Shown one piece after another: positions 16,673 through 25,380 of a stretch of 64,000 nucleotides of DNA. Position 1 is the stretch's first letter. Each line of letters begins with the position of its first letter. The notes beneath the pieces were generated by a model. The model searched no databases. It was given only the letters and a program-made list of their open reading frames with translations, and had not been told where the DNA came from. Origin of the DNA: Halorubrum xinjiangense (lineage in GTDB: Archaea; Halobacteriota; Halobacteria; Halobacteriales; Haloferacaceae); the NCBI RefSeq assembly GCF_900102375.1, contig NZ_FNBO01000001.1, positions 124,001 to 188,000 of the forward strand. Direction: 5' to 3'. The translations under genes and the position numbers were made by a program.

Positions 16673-17741
16673 CGCGATCACCGTCGACGTACTGCGCGGC
16701 GGCGCCGTCCGCCGGCCCGGTCGTCTCGACAGAGTAGGTGAGCCCCTGCGAGAGCCCCTCCGTGTACTCGAGGCAGGCGGCCGAGTGCTCGGTGCCGAGC
16801 GTTGCCTCCTCGCCCGAGTCCACGTCGGTGAGCGGCGGCTCCGTCCGGGTACACTTTTCCTCGGCGAACGGACAGCGCGGGTGGAAGCTACACCCGGACG
16901 GGAGCTCGACGAGGTCGGGCATCACCCCCGGGATGGTCTGAAGCCGATCCCGCTTGTCGTTCACGCGTGGTATTGAGCTCATGAGCCCGACCGTGTACGG
17001 GTGTTTGGGGTCGTAGTACAGCTCCTCGACGGGCGCCTTCTCGACCGGTTTCCCGGCGTACATCACCATGACGCGGTCGCAGACCTCGGCGATGACGCCG
17101 AGGTCGTGCGTGATGAGCTGGATCGCCGTGTCGAACTCGTCGGCCAGCTCCCTGAGCTCGTCGAGGATCTGCGCTTCGATCGTCACGTCGAGCGCGGTCG
17201 TCGGCTCGTCCGCGACGATGAGGTCGGGGTCACACGAGAGGGCCATCGCGATGATCGCCCGCTGTTGCATCCCGCCCGAGAACTCGTGCGGGTAGTCGGA
17301 GAACCGTTCCTCGGCCTCCGGGATGCCGACGCGGTCGAGCAGCTGGATCGTCCGCGCTTTCGCCTCCTTCGAGGAGTAGTCCAAGTGGTGTTCGATCGCT
17401 TCCGCGATCTGCCCGCCGACGGTGTAGACCGGGTTGAGCGCGGTCTGCGCGTCCTGGAAGATCATCGAGATCTCGTTGCCGCGGATCGAGCGGATCTCCG
17501 ACTCGGACATCTCCAGCAGGTCCTGCCCTTTGAACAGGATCTCGCCGCTCTCGATCCGACCGGGGCTGTCGATCAGCCGCAGTACGGAGAGCGCGGTGAC
17601 GCTTTTGCCCGCCCCGCTCTCGCCGACGACGCCGAACTTTTCGCCCTTCTCGATGCGGTACGAGAGGTCGTCGACAGCGGTTACCACGCCCTCTTGCGTG
17701 TAGAAGCGGACGGTGAGGTCCTTCACTTCGAGCAGCGCCAC
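16665..17741 (-). CDS. ABC transporter ATPase, DppD type (locus II)
   Basis: The 358-residue ATPase has Walker A '[10 protein letters not shown]', signature '[15 protein letters not shown]', Walker B '[12 protein letters not shown]' and H-loop 'ITHDLGVI'. The oligopeptide C-terminal cysteines are intact and unsplit ('[15 protein letters not shown]', 'HSAACLEY'). Translation starts at a GTG that shares one base with the TAG stop of dppC (TAGTG), so the genes are probably coupled. It forms the nucleotide-binding pair with the DppF encoded immediately downstream. Confidence 0.9.
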   Translation of the reverse strand: MALLEVKDLTVRFYTQEGVVTAVDDLSYRIEKGEKFGVVGESGAGKSVTALSVLRLIDSPGRIESGEILFKGQDLLEMSESEIRSIRGNEISMIFQDAQTALNPVYTVGGQIAEAIEHHLDYSSKEAKARTIQLLDRVGIPEAEERFSDYPHEFSGGMQQRAIIAMALSCDPDLIVADEPTTALDVTIEAQILDELRELADEFDTAIQLITHDLGVIAEVCDRVMVMYAGKPVEKAPVEELYYDPKHPYTVGLMSSIPRVNDKRDRLQTIPGVMPDLVELPSGCSFHPRCPFAEEKCTRTEPPLTDVDSGEEATLGTEHSAACLEYTEGLSQGLTYSVETTGPADGAAAQYVDGDRDE

Positions 17742-18793
17742 TACTCTTCACCCCCGCGACCGACACCCGTCTGCTGTGCGTCCAGTGCGTCGTTGATACC
17801 GTCACCGATCATGTTCATAGACATCACGAAGATGAAGATCGCCGCGCCGGGATACACCGTCGCCCACCACGGGATCTGTCCGCCCGGTCCCTGGATCAGC
17901 GTCGACCGCGTCGCGTTCAGCATCGTTCCCCACTCGGCCGAGCTGGGGTCTAACCCGAGGCCGAGGAACCCGAGCGCGGCGACGCCGATGACGACGCTAC
18001 CGATGTTGAGCGACGCCAGAACGATGAGCGGCGGCATCGCGTTCGGCGCGATGTGTCTGAACACCACCGAGCGGTCGCGCGCGCCGAGCGCTTTCGCCGC
18101 CAGCACGTACTCGTTTTCTTTGATCTTCAGCACTTCTCCTCTCACGAGGCGGCCGTACCCGGCCCAGCCGAAGAGGCTGAACGCTAAGACGAGCTGCCAG
18201 TAGCCGCCGCCGAGGATGGCGACGATGATGAGCGCCAGGATGAGTCCGGGGAACGCGAAGATGGTGTCGACGATCCGCATCATCAGCTCGTCGACGTTCC
18301 CGCCGTAGTAGCCCGAGACGGAGCCGTAGATCAGCCCGAAGGAGGCCGTCAGCGCGACGACGACGAACCCGATCGAGAGGCTGTACCGGCCGCCGACGAG
18401 GAGCCGCGAGAACAGGTCGCGGCCGGAGCCGTCGACGCCCATCGGGTACTGCCACGACGGCGGGTCGTACACGTTCACGCTCGAATCGACGCCCAGATAC
18501 AGGATCGTCGTCGGGTCGTACGGCGCCAGCGAGAACGGCTGGACGACCACGCCGAACATCTCGATAGGACGTGCGAAGAACGACGCCAGCGCCATCACGA
18601 GGACGACGAGAAGTGCGCCCATCGCGGAGCGGTTCCGCTTGAACTTCCGGAAGCCGCGCCGCCAGCGACCGACCGTTTCGCCGCTCGATTCGTCGGTCCA
18701 GTCGGACATCGGCTCTCGGTCTCTGACGCGGTCCGAATCGAAACCGGAGATGCGGATCCGGCCGCGTTCGTCGTGAGTGTGTCGGTCAGTCAT
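17741..18793 (-). CDS. ABC transporter permease, DppC type (locus II)
   Basis: The 350-residue permease has a long hydrophilic N-terminus of about 60 residues, one helix, a periplasmic-side loop with 'YPMGVDGSGRDLFSR' and five further helices. The EAA loop is 'LAAKALGARDRSVVFRHIAPN'. This is the ordinary DppC form without the extra helices and cysteine loop of loci I and III. ATG 18793 ('MTDRHTHDERG') is used; it overlaps the end of dppB by 8 bp. Confidence 0.88.
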   Translation of the reverse strand: MTDRHTHDERGRIRISGFDSDRVRDREPMSDWTDESSGETVGRWRRGFRKFKRNRSAMGALLVVLVMALASFFARPIEMFGVVVQPFSLAPYDPTTILYLGVDSSVNVYDPPSWQYPMGVDGSGRDLFSRLLVGGRYSLSIGFVVVALTASFGLIYGSVSGYYGGNVDELMMRIVDTIFAFPGLILALIIVAILGGGYWQLVLAFSLFGWAGYGRLVRGEVLKIKENEYVLAAKALGARDRSVVFRHIAPNAMPPLIVLASLNIGSVVIGVAALGFLGLGLDPSSAEWGTMLNATRSTLIQGPGGQIPWWATVYPGAAIFIFVMSMNMIGDGINDALDAQQTGVGRGGEE

Positions 18794-19742
18794 ATCGGAT
18801 CCTCGGGTCGAGCGCTGCGTACACGATGTCGGCAACGAGGTTGGCGAGAATGACGAAGAACCCGGTGAACAGGGTGATCGCCATCACGACGTTGATCTCC
18901 CGCTGGTTGATAGCGTTAATGAACTCCCGTCCCAGTCCCGGCCAGTTGAACACGGTTTCCACGACGACCGAACCGGCCACGATGGACGCCGTGAGCGTCG
19001 CCGCGAGCGTGACGACCGAGATGAGGGAGTTCCGCAGTACGTGTTTGAGGATCACCGTCCGCTCGGGAAGCCCCTTCGCGCGGGCGGCTGTGACGTACTC
19101 CTTGTTCAGTTCCTCCGTCATCGAGGTCCGCATCACGCGCATGATACTCGCCGCCGAGGCGGTCCCGATGGTGATCCCCGGGAGGAGCAGATACCACAGC
19201 ATCTCAGGAGAGATGAGGGACTGCCTCGAAGGGGCCAACACGGGGAAGAGACCCAGATACAGCGAGAATATCAGGATCAACATGAGCCCGAGCCAGAAGT
19301 TCGGGATCGAGATCCCGGACAGGGCGAGGAAGCGGCTGACGGTGTCCCCGAGCTGGTCTTTGTTGACCGCGGCGTAGATCCCCGCGGGGATGGCGATGAT
19401 CAGCGCGAACGCCCACCCGAAGAGACCGAGCGCGATGGTCTCGGGAAGCCGTCTCCACACGATGTCGGAGACTTCACGGCCCGTCTGGAGCTCCAGACCG
19501 AAGTCGCCGACGAGCACGTTCGAGATCCATTCGAGGTACTGCTGCCACACCGGGCCGGAAAGTCCCCACCGCTCGCGGAGCGCGGCCTCTTCGGCCGCGC
19601 TCACGTCCGGATTCAACGCGACGAGTCGGGTGACCGGGTCGCCGGGAGTCAGGTGGAACAGCCCGAACGTGATCACCGAGACGCCGAACATGATCGGGAT
19701 GATCGACAGCGTTCGTTTCAGTATGAAGCGTTGGAGGCTCAT
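18786..19742 (-). CDS. ABC transporter permease, DppB type (locus II)
   Basis: The 318-residue permease begins 'MSLQRFILKRTLSIIPIMFGVS' and has six helices. The EAA loop is 'VTAARAKGLPERTVILKHVLRN', and the C-terminus 'ADIVYAALDPRIRYD' is classical for DppB. The binding-protein gene lies 87 bp upstream on the same strand, and the downstream genes overlap, so A-B-C-D-F form one operon. Substrates of the family are di- and oligopeptides, nickel or sugars. Confidence 0.9.
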   Translation of the reverse strand: MSLQRFILKRTLSIIPIMFGVSVITFGLFHLTPGDPVTRLVALNPDVSAAEEAALRERWGLSGPVWQQYLEWISNVLVGDFGLELQTGREVSDIVWRRLPETIALGLFGWAFALIIAIPAGIYAAVNKDQLGDTVSRFLALSGISIPNFWLGLMLILIFSLYLGLFPVLAPSRQSLISPEMLWYLLLPGITIGTASAASIMRVMRTSMTEELNKEYVTAARAKGLPERTVILKHVLRNSLISVVTLAATLTASIVAGSVVVETVFNWPGLGREFINAINQREINVVMAITLFTGFFVILANLVADIVYAALDPRIRYD

Positions 19743-19829
19743 CGTTGCGTGGGTCTCACGGCGGGTTCAGTTGTCAGTAGACGTAATGAGGTCATTTGTG
19801 TGATCGAAACGGTGTCTCCGCGGAACGCC

Positions 19830-21812
19830 TCAGTTGTCCGCGGCGACCTGCTCGAGCAGCTCTTCGGCGCGTTCGACGTTGTACTCGTTCATCGGCCGAA
19901 GTTCGTCTTCCAAGGCCTCGGCGTCGGCGGTCCCGCTCCCCTGTGCCAGCTGCGGGATGGGCGTCCACGCCGGACGACCGTAGCCGCTGAACACGTTCTC
20001 GACGATCCGTTCGCGCGGGATCAGGTGGTTGATCGCCTGCCGCAGGCGCGCGTCGTCGAACGGCGCGACGTTGACCGGGTACTGGATGTACTCGTAGCCG
20101 CCCGTCTCGATCTCGTAGAGGAGGAAGTCCTCCGAGGAGTCGAACTCGTCGAGCGTCGACGAGTTCAGGCCGTACGTGGAGTCGATCTCCCCGTTCTGGA
20201 GCGCACCGGATCGCGTGGAGTCGTCGGGAACGATTTCGACCTCGAAGCCGTCGATGACCGGGCCGTCCGGGAAGTCGCTGGAGCCGTCGAACCAGCTGAA
20301 CGCCTCGCTGACGCCCTTCTGTTCGGTCCAGTAGTTGTCGAACTTCGTGACCTCGAAGTACTGCTCGTCCTCGAACTCGGAGAACTCGTAGGGGCCCGTT
20401 CCGATGGGAGTGTTACCCTCCCGCGGGTCGATGGTACCCTTCTCGACTTCCCCGATCTGCGTGGCGTTGAGGATACTCAATGCGGGCAGCGAACGCTCAG
20501 CCTCGGCGTCGGCGACTTGGGCGTAGATGTCGACGGTGTACTCGTCGACCTCAACCGCGGTTAGCACCGAGTCGAACGTCTGCGGGGCCAGCACGGAGTT
20601 CTCGGCGTACTCGTAGGTCGCGACTACGTCCTCCGCTGTGAGCTCGTCGCCGTTGTGGAACTCGACGCCCTCCTGCAGGTTGTACCGGTACTGCATCCCG
20701 TAGGTACCGTCTTCGGCCGCCTCGACGGCGTCGTCCGGGAGCAGAACGCGAACTTCGTCGTCCTCCGCGGGGCTGTCCTCGGGGTGCTGGACGATGACCT
20801 GCTCGTCCGTGTCGACCGCGCCCTCCTCGGTCGTGCCGACGGTCGACATGTAGTCCGCGTACGCGGTCCGGTCGACGTCGGTCGTGTCAATCAGCTCGTA
20901 GCTCTCGGCGAGCCACGGGTGGACGTTACCCTGCGTGTCGTTGGCGATCAGGCCCTCGTAGATGAAGCCCTGCGCCAGCGTCGACGTCGTGTCGCTGCTG
21001 TGCGGCGGGTCGAACGACTCGATGTTCGCGCCGATGGCGATGGACATCGTCCCGCCCTCGGTGAGATCCGAGAGGTCGGAGTCGCCCGCGGCGTTATCGC
21101 GGTCGATCCACATGATCTGCTCGTCCTGCGGCGCGAACATGTTGTAGCTGTACATCCCCTCTTGGAAGGGCCACATCTCGAACCCGTGGATGTCGGTGTT
21201 CGAGACGGAGGTGGCGAGGTTGAAGTGGGTGATCGAGCTGTACCGCTCCTCGGCGAGGTAGTTCCAGACCTCGTCGTAGCGCTCGCCGCGGAGCTCGGAG
21301 TCCTCGGCCACCTCGACGCCGTACCGCGCGTCGTCCATCATCTCGTCCAGCTCGGAGTCGCTGATCCCGTTGAGGTTACAACACGCGCCGATGTTGCTCG
21401 AGTGGTGGAGGGCGTTACAGAAGCTCCCGGGGTTGAACGTCCCAGACAGCCCGATACAGGGAACGTACCCGTTGTTCTGGTACTCGGGGTCGAGCACGCG
21501 ACCGACGTACGTGTTCCACTCGTACGTCTCGACCGTCGTGTTGAAGTAGCCGGTCTGCTCCATCGACTCGGCGATCAGCTCGACCATCTGGAGCCGGTCG
21601 CTGTTGTCGGCGTTGACTTCGAGCTGAACGTCGAGGGGGAAGAGCTCTCCGTCGCCGCCGTCGCTGCCATCCGAACCGTCGCCGCCGTCACCGCCGTCGG
21701 ATTGGCCGCCACACCCGGCCAGGCTGGCCGCTCCAGCCGCTCCGATGGTGGCGATAACGTTGCGTCGATTTATAGTTTGATTGTTGTTAGATGCGTTGTG
21801 CCGACTTGGCAT
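19830..21812 (-). CDS. Dpp-type substrate-binding lipoprotein with apparently circularly permuted domain order (locus II)
   Basis: The 660-residue protein has a Tat-type signal (Arg16-Arg17) and lipobox 'SLAGC' with Cys34, then a Gly/Asp linker. Residues 57-243 match what normally ends a family 5 binding protein ('LEVNADNSDRLQM', 'VETYEWNTYVGRVLDPEYQ', 'NALHHSSNIG', 'ERYDEVWNYLAEE'). The usual N-terminal beginning appears only at about 253 ('GGTMSIAIGANIESFDPP', 'FIYEGLIA'). The chain ends at 644-660 with 'YNVERAEELLEQVAADN', which in ordinary members directly precedes the segment now at the N-terminus. The protein therefore looks circularly permuted behind its signal peptide. A TATA-like ATATTATAG lies about 25 bp upstream. 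Confidence 0.85.
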   Translation of the reverse strand: MPSRHNASNNNQTINRRNVIATIGAAGAASLAGCGGQSDGGDGGDGSDGSDGGDGELFPLDVQLEVNADNSDRLQMVELIAESMEQTGYFNTTVETYEWNTYVGRVLDPEYQNNGYVPCIGLSGTFNPGSFCNALHHSSNIGACCNLNGISDSELDEMMDDARYGVEVAEDSELRGERYDEVWNYLAEERYSSITHFNLATSVSNTDIHGFEMWPFQEGMYSYNMFAPQDEQIMWIDRDNAAGDSDLSDLTEGGTMSIAIGANIESFDPPHSSDTTSTLAQGFIYEGLIANDTQGNVHPWLAESYELIDTTDVDRTAYADYMSTVGTTEEGAVDTDEQVIVQHPEDSPAEDDEVRVLLPDDAVEAAEDGTYGMQYRYNLQEGVEFHNGDELTAEDVVATYEYAENSVLAPQTFDSVLTAVEVDEYTVDIYAQVADAEAERSLPALSILNATQIGEVEKGTIDPREGNTPIGTGPYEFSEFEDEQYFEVTKFDNYWTEQKGVSEAFSWFDGSSDFPDGPVIDGFEVEIVPDDSTRSGALQNGEIDSTYGLNSSTLDEFDSSEDFLLYEIETGGYEYIQYPVNVAPFDDARLRQAINHLIPRERIVENVFSGYGRPAWTPIPQLAQGSGTADAEALEDELRPMNEYNVERAEELLEQVAADN

Positions 21813-22420
21813 ACAACATGCTACAACTGACTACTATAATATGTTACGATACGTCGGTAAACCGTATTCAACACTCATAATTGGACAAATTCAATTTATA
21901 CGACGAAAACAAGTTTGAAATAGGAATGGACAGGCTCAGCAGGTGACAATCAGACATGAATAATGATTATGGAATGAATCAATATTTGCGATTTGAAATG
22001 ATACTGCTTCAGAATACGTCAGCTTTGGCACAACAATGTCGCCGTGTATCGGATCGAGAGACGCGGCGCGACGGACGGAGTTCATGTTGGCGGAACCCCG
22101 TGAGATTGCTCTCCCAGACGAACCGTAACCCGGTCACGCGTGGTGAAACGGTCCGCGGTCGCCGGTCGCAGGCCTCGACAGTCGGCGAAGTCCCGCGACG
22201 AGTGGTGACCTCAACCCGGCGGTGAGTAAACGGCGACCGCGTCGACGCGTTCTCACAGAAGCGGGTCTCGAGACACTCAGATAAGAGATATTCTACATTA
22301 TCTAACCCCGAAGTATCGAACGAAGGCAAGAGAGCCCCCATATCTGAGTAAACCGACAGATCTATCGGAGATATGATAGTGAGTCTGAAGTTTTTTGTAT
22401 ACGCGTTCGTAGCATGGTGT
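21813..22420. promoter_or_regulatory. AT-richer divergent control region between Dpp loci II and III
   Basis: This 608-bp region is clearly lower in GC than its surroundings, especially 21820-22010. It must hold the promoters of both divergent dpp operons. An inverted repeat AGATAA-N13-TTATCT lies at 22279-22303. A second, CATATCT-N23-AGATATG, lies at 22339-22375. TTGTATAC at about 22395-22402 is a good TATA candidate for the plus-strand operon. The open frames in it are short and lack familiar motifs, so I call no gene. Confidence 0.45.
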
Positions 22421-24352
22421 ATGTCATCTCGAGACATGGAAGATGGTGACGATCCCCGACACGTCAACCGGCGGCAATGGCTCTCCGCGCTCGGCCTCGC
22501 CGGCGCGGTAACGCTTGCCGGCTGCTCCGGAAACGGCGGCGGCGGCGGCGGCGGCGACGGCAACGACACCGACGACGGCAGTGACGGCGGCGATGCGACC
22601 ACGCAACAGGACGTGTACGCGACGGCGAGCGCCGCCTCGTTCACCACGCTTAATCCGATATACAACACCGAGAACGGCGCCGGGAACGCGATCGCTCGGA
22701 CGCTCGATCAGGGGTACACGTTCGACGAGAACAATGAGTACGTTCCCCTGCTCTACGACATGTCCACCGAAGACGGTGAAGTGTGGACGTTCGAGGTCCG
22801 CGAGGGTCTCGAGTTCAGCGATCCCTACGGCGAGGTGACCGCGAGCGACTTCGTCTACCTGATTCAGGAGGTCCATCAGAGCAGCTGGGCGAACTCGGCC
22901 GCGACGACGAGCTGGCAGGGCGTCACCGTCGAGGAGACCGGTGAGTACGAGTTCGAGGCGACGCTGGAGAGCCCGTCGCTCCTCTGGCCCGAGAGCTACG
23001 ACCCGCTGCTGTACCCGATCCCGCAGGAACTCCTCGAACCGTACGTCGAAGAGGAAGACACGGAGGGTCTCCAAGAAGACGAGGAGCTTCTCGAACTCCA
23101 GTTCGCCGGAAACCTCGGTCCGTACGTCCTCGACGAGTGGCAGCGGGACGCCGGGACTCGGTACAGCCGAAACGACGACTACTACCTCCAAGACGTCGAC
23201 GAGCTTCCGGACGTCTTCAACGACGCGCCGTACTTCGAGGAGGCGGAGATCCGAGTGATCGAAGAGGAGGCCTCGCGGCTCGGTGCGCTGGAGACGGGCG
23301 AGGTCGACTCGGCCGCGATTCCGCCGGAGCAGGTCGAGTCGTACCAGAACAGCGAAGAGATCTACGTCAACCGGATCCCGCAGCCCTACAACGAGAAGAT
23401 CTCGGTCAACATGCGCGACAACGGGTGGAACACCGGTCCGGGTAACATGTTCCGGCACACCCCGTTCCGGCAGGCCATGGCGGCCGCGATCGACAAGGAA
23501 GGACTGATCCAGGGCGTGTTCCGTGACTTCGCCGAGACGCATTTCACGTGGCAACCTCGGTTCAGCGAGTTCTACCCGCCGGAAGAGGAAATCCCGCAGT
23601 TCGGCGTCGGCGAGAACTACGGTAGCGAGGTGGCCCGCGGACTGGCCGAAGAGGCGTTCGCGGAGTCAGAGTACGACTACGGCTTCGACGGGGACGCGAT
23701 GGTCAACCCCGACGGGGACCAGATTCAGCTCGACATCTACCACAGCGCGGGCCAAGACACGGAACAGCTGATGGCCGATTTCATCGCACAAGAGCTCGGC
23801 GAGAACCTCGGCATCGACGTGACCGTCGAGGCCATCGACGGCACCAGGTTTAACAACGAGTACTGGACCACGAGCGACTTCCCCACGCCGGAGACGAACG
23901 ACGAAGGCGAGGTCACCGAGGTTCCGGACGAACTCGTCGATACGGTGAACGGAGAAGAGGTCGAGTGGACCGCTCCCACGTCGACCAATCCCGGCCCCCG
24001 TAACGTCACGACCAGCCAGGACTGGGACATGTCGGTCGTGTTCGGGCTGAACACGTACCCGCGGAACCCGATCACCAACAACGCCTTCTTCGACGGCCCG
24101 ACTGCGTTCTACAACCCGGTGGGCTACTACCCCGGGTTCGACGCGGAGTCGCTGTTCGAACAGGCACAGGCGGCGACCTCGCAGGAGGAACTGGCCGACG
24201 CACTCGTGGAACTGTTCGCGAATCTCGCGGAGGAACAGCCCTACATCATGCTCGCGTTCCCCGACAGCACGGTCGGGTACCGCGAAGGACTCGAGGGGCC
24301 GATCGAGAACTTCTCGAACGGCTGGAACCTGCCGGCGTGGAGATACGAGTAG
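22421..24352 (+). CDS. Dpp-type substrate-binding lipoprotein, normal domain order (locus III)
   Basis: The 643-residue protein has a Tat-type signal ('NRRQWLSALGLAGAV'), lipobox 'LAGC' with Cys35 and a Gly/Asp linker. The mature domain follows the standard family 5 order: N-terminal 'ASFTTLNPIYN', then 'LRQA'-like 'FRQAMAAAIDKEGLI', then the late segment 'LDIYHSAGQDTEQLMADF' and the C-terminus. It is a useful contrast to the permuted protein of locus II. Start ATG 22421 sits about 23 bp after TTGTATAC and gives a sensible signal peptide; ATG 22373 and 22436 are alternatives. It opens the A-B-C-D-F operon. Confidence 0.88.
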   Translation: MSSRDMEDGDDPRHVNRRQWLSALGLAGAVTLAGCSGNGGGGGGGDGNDTDDGSDGGDATTQQDVYATASAASFTTLNPIYNTENGAGNAIARTLDQGYTFDENNEYVPLLYDMSTEDGEVWTFEVREGLEFSDPYGEVTASDFVYLIQEVHQSSWANSAATTSWQGVTVEETGEYEFEATLESPSLLWPESYDPLLYPIPQELLEPYVEEEDTEGLQEDEELLELQFAGNLGPYVLDEWQRDAGTRYSRNDDYYLQDVDELPDVFNDAPYFEEAEIRVIEEEASRLGALETGEVDSAAIPPEQVESYQNSEEIYVNRIPQPYNEKISVNMRDNGWNTGPGNMFRHTPFRQAMAAAIDKEGLIQGVFRDFAETHFTWQPRFSEFYPPEEEIPQFGVGENYGSEVARGLAEEAFAESEYDYGFDGDAMVNPDGDQIQLDIYHSAGQDTEQLMADFIAQELGENLGIDVTVEAIDGTRFNNEYWTTSDFPTPETNDEGEVTEVPDELVDTVNGEEVEWTAPTSTNPGPRNVTTSQDWDMSVVFGLNTYPRNPITNNAFFDGPTAFYNPVGYYPGFDAESLFEQAQAATSQEELADALVELFANLAEEQPYIMLAFPDSTVGYREGLEGPIENFSNGWNLPAWRYE

Positions 24353-24391
24353 GACGACTCGTTCTGACCACACGGCATTTAACATATCAAC

Positions 24392-25366
24392 ATGGGATTT
24401 GGAAGGTACGTAACCGCTCGCGTTCTCTGGGCCGGAGTTGTATCGCTGGTCATCACCACGATCACGTTTCTGCTGCTGTCGGCCGCACCGAACCCCGACG
24501 TCCAGCAGGCGGCCACGCAGGCGGCGCTCCAAGGGGGGAACCCCGCAGAGGCGACCGAGCGGGTCAGAGAGCTCCGAGGGCTCGATCAGCCGCTCTACGT
24601 GCGGTACTTCGATTTCATCCGAGGCGTCTACACGCTCGACTGGGGCTGGTCCGAGAGCCGGAGCCAACCGGTGCTCGAGGCGGTCGGAAGCGCGCTGTAC
24701 TACACCGCGCAGTACTCGATCCCGTGGACGATCCTCACGATCATCCTTGGACCGCTCGTCGGCGTGTACTCGGCTGCGAACATGTACAGCTGGAAGGACC
24801 ACGCCGCGACAGGGTTCGCGTTCTTCGGATACGCCATCCCGAACTTCTTTTTCGGGATCATCCTGCTTCTGGTCTTCGGCGTCTGGCTCCAATTCATCCC
24901 CGTCACGTACAACACCGACGTGGCGGTGTTCAGCGTCGAAAACGCCGTACAGCTCACGATACCGGTGTTCGTACTCGTCACGGGCTCGATCGGGGCTGTC
25001 ATGCGGGTCTCCCGGAACGAGTCGGCGGAGTTCCAGAACGCGGACTTTATGAAGACGGCGAAGGCGAAGGGCGTCTCACCGCTTCGTGCGTACGCGTACC
25101 ACGTCATGCGGCCGACGCTCGTTCCGCTTTCGACGACGCTGGTCGGTCAGCTGCTCGCGCTGTTCCTCGGGTCGTCGCTGCTCGTGGAGGTCGTCTTCGC
25201 GATCCCCGGGCTCGGCCGGCTGACGTACAAGGCGCTGATCGCACAGGACACGAACCTCGTGTTGGGCACGACGCTGTTCTTCACGTTCGTCGCGGTCGTC
25301 GGGAACCTCCTCGAAGACATCGTGTTCACCGTACTCGACCCGCGAATCAGCTACGATGACAGATAA
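24392..25366 (+). CDS. ABC transporter permease, DppB type (locus III)
   Basis: The 324-residue permease has six helices, the EAA loop 'KTAKAKGVSPLRAYAYHVMRP' and the C-terminus 'VFTVLDPRISYDDR'. The first extracytoplasmic loop contains 'YTLDWGWSESRSQPVLEAV', similar to the DppB of locus I ('LDWGSSMSTGEPVF'), which groups loci I and III. It starts 39 bp after the binding-protein gene and is followed by dppC after 14 bp. Confidence 0.9.
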   Translation: MGFGRYVTARVLWAGVVSLVITTITFLLLSAAPNPDVQQAATQAALQGGNPAEATERVRELRGLDQPLYVRYFDFIRGVYTLDWGWSESRSQPVLEAVGSALYYTAQYSIPWTILTIILGPLVGVYSAANMYSWKDHAATGFAFFGYAIPNFFFGIILLLVFGVWLQFIPVTYNTDVAVFSVENAVQLTIPVFVLVTGSIGAVMRVSRNESAEFQNADFMKTAKAKGVSPLRAYAYHVMRPTLVPLSTTLVGQLLALFLGSSLLVEVVFAIPGLGRLTYKALIAQDTNLVLGTTLFFTFVAVVGNLLEDIVFTVLDPRISYDDR

Positions 25367-25380
25367 CTCACCGAACAACG

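Noticed and set aside
18777-20564. Long plus-strand open frame over the dppB and binding-protein genes of locus II
   Set aside because: The product is an Arg/Asp/Val-rich shadow with no domain; the minus-strand genes explain the sequence.
21956-22225. Short open frame in the AT-richer spacer between Dpp loci
   Set aside because: No recognisable domain, no well-placed promoter, and the composition changes abruptly within the frame.
22009-22668. Minus-strand frame overlapping the start of the locus III binding protein
   Set aside because: It is the antisense of the signal peptide and Gly/Asp linker region and has no supporting features.
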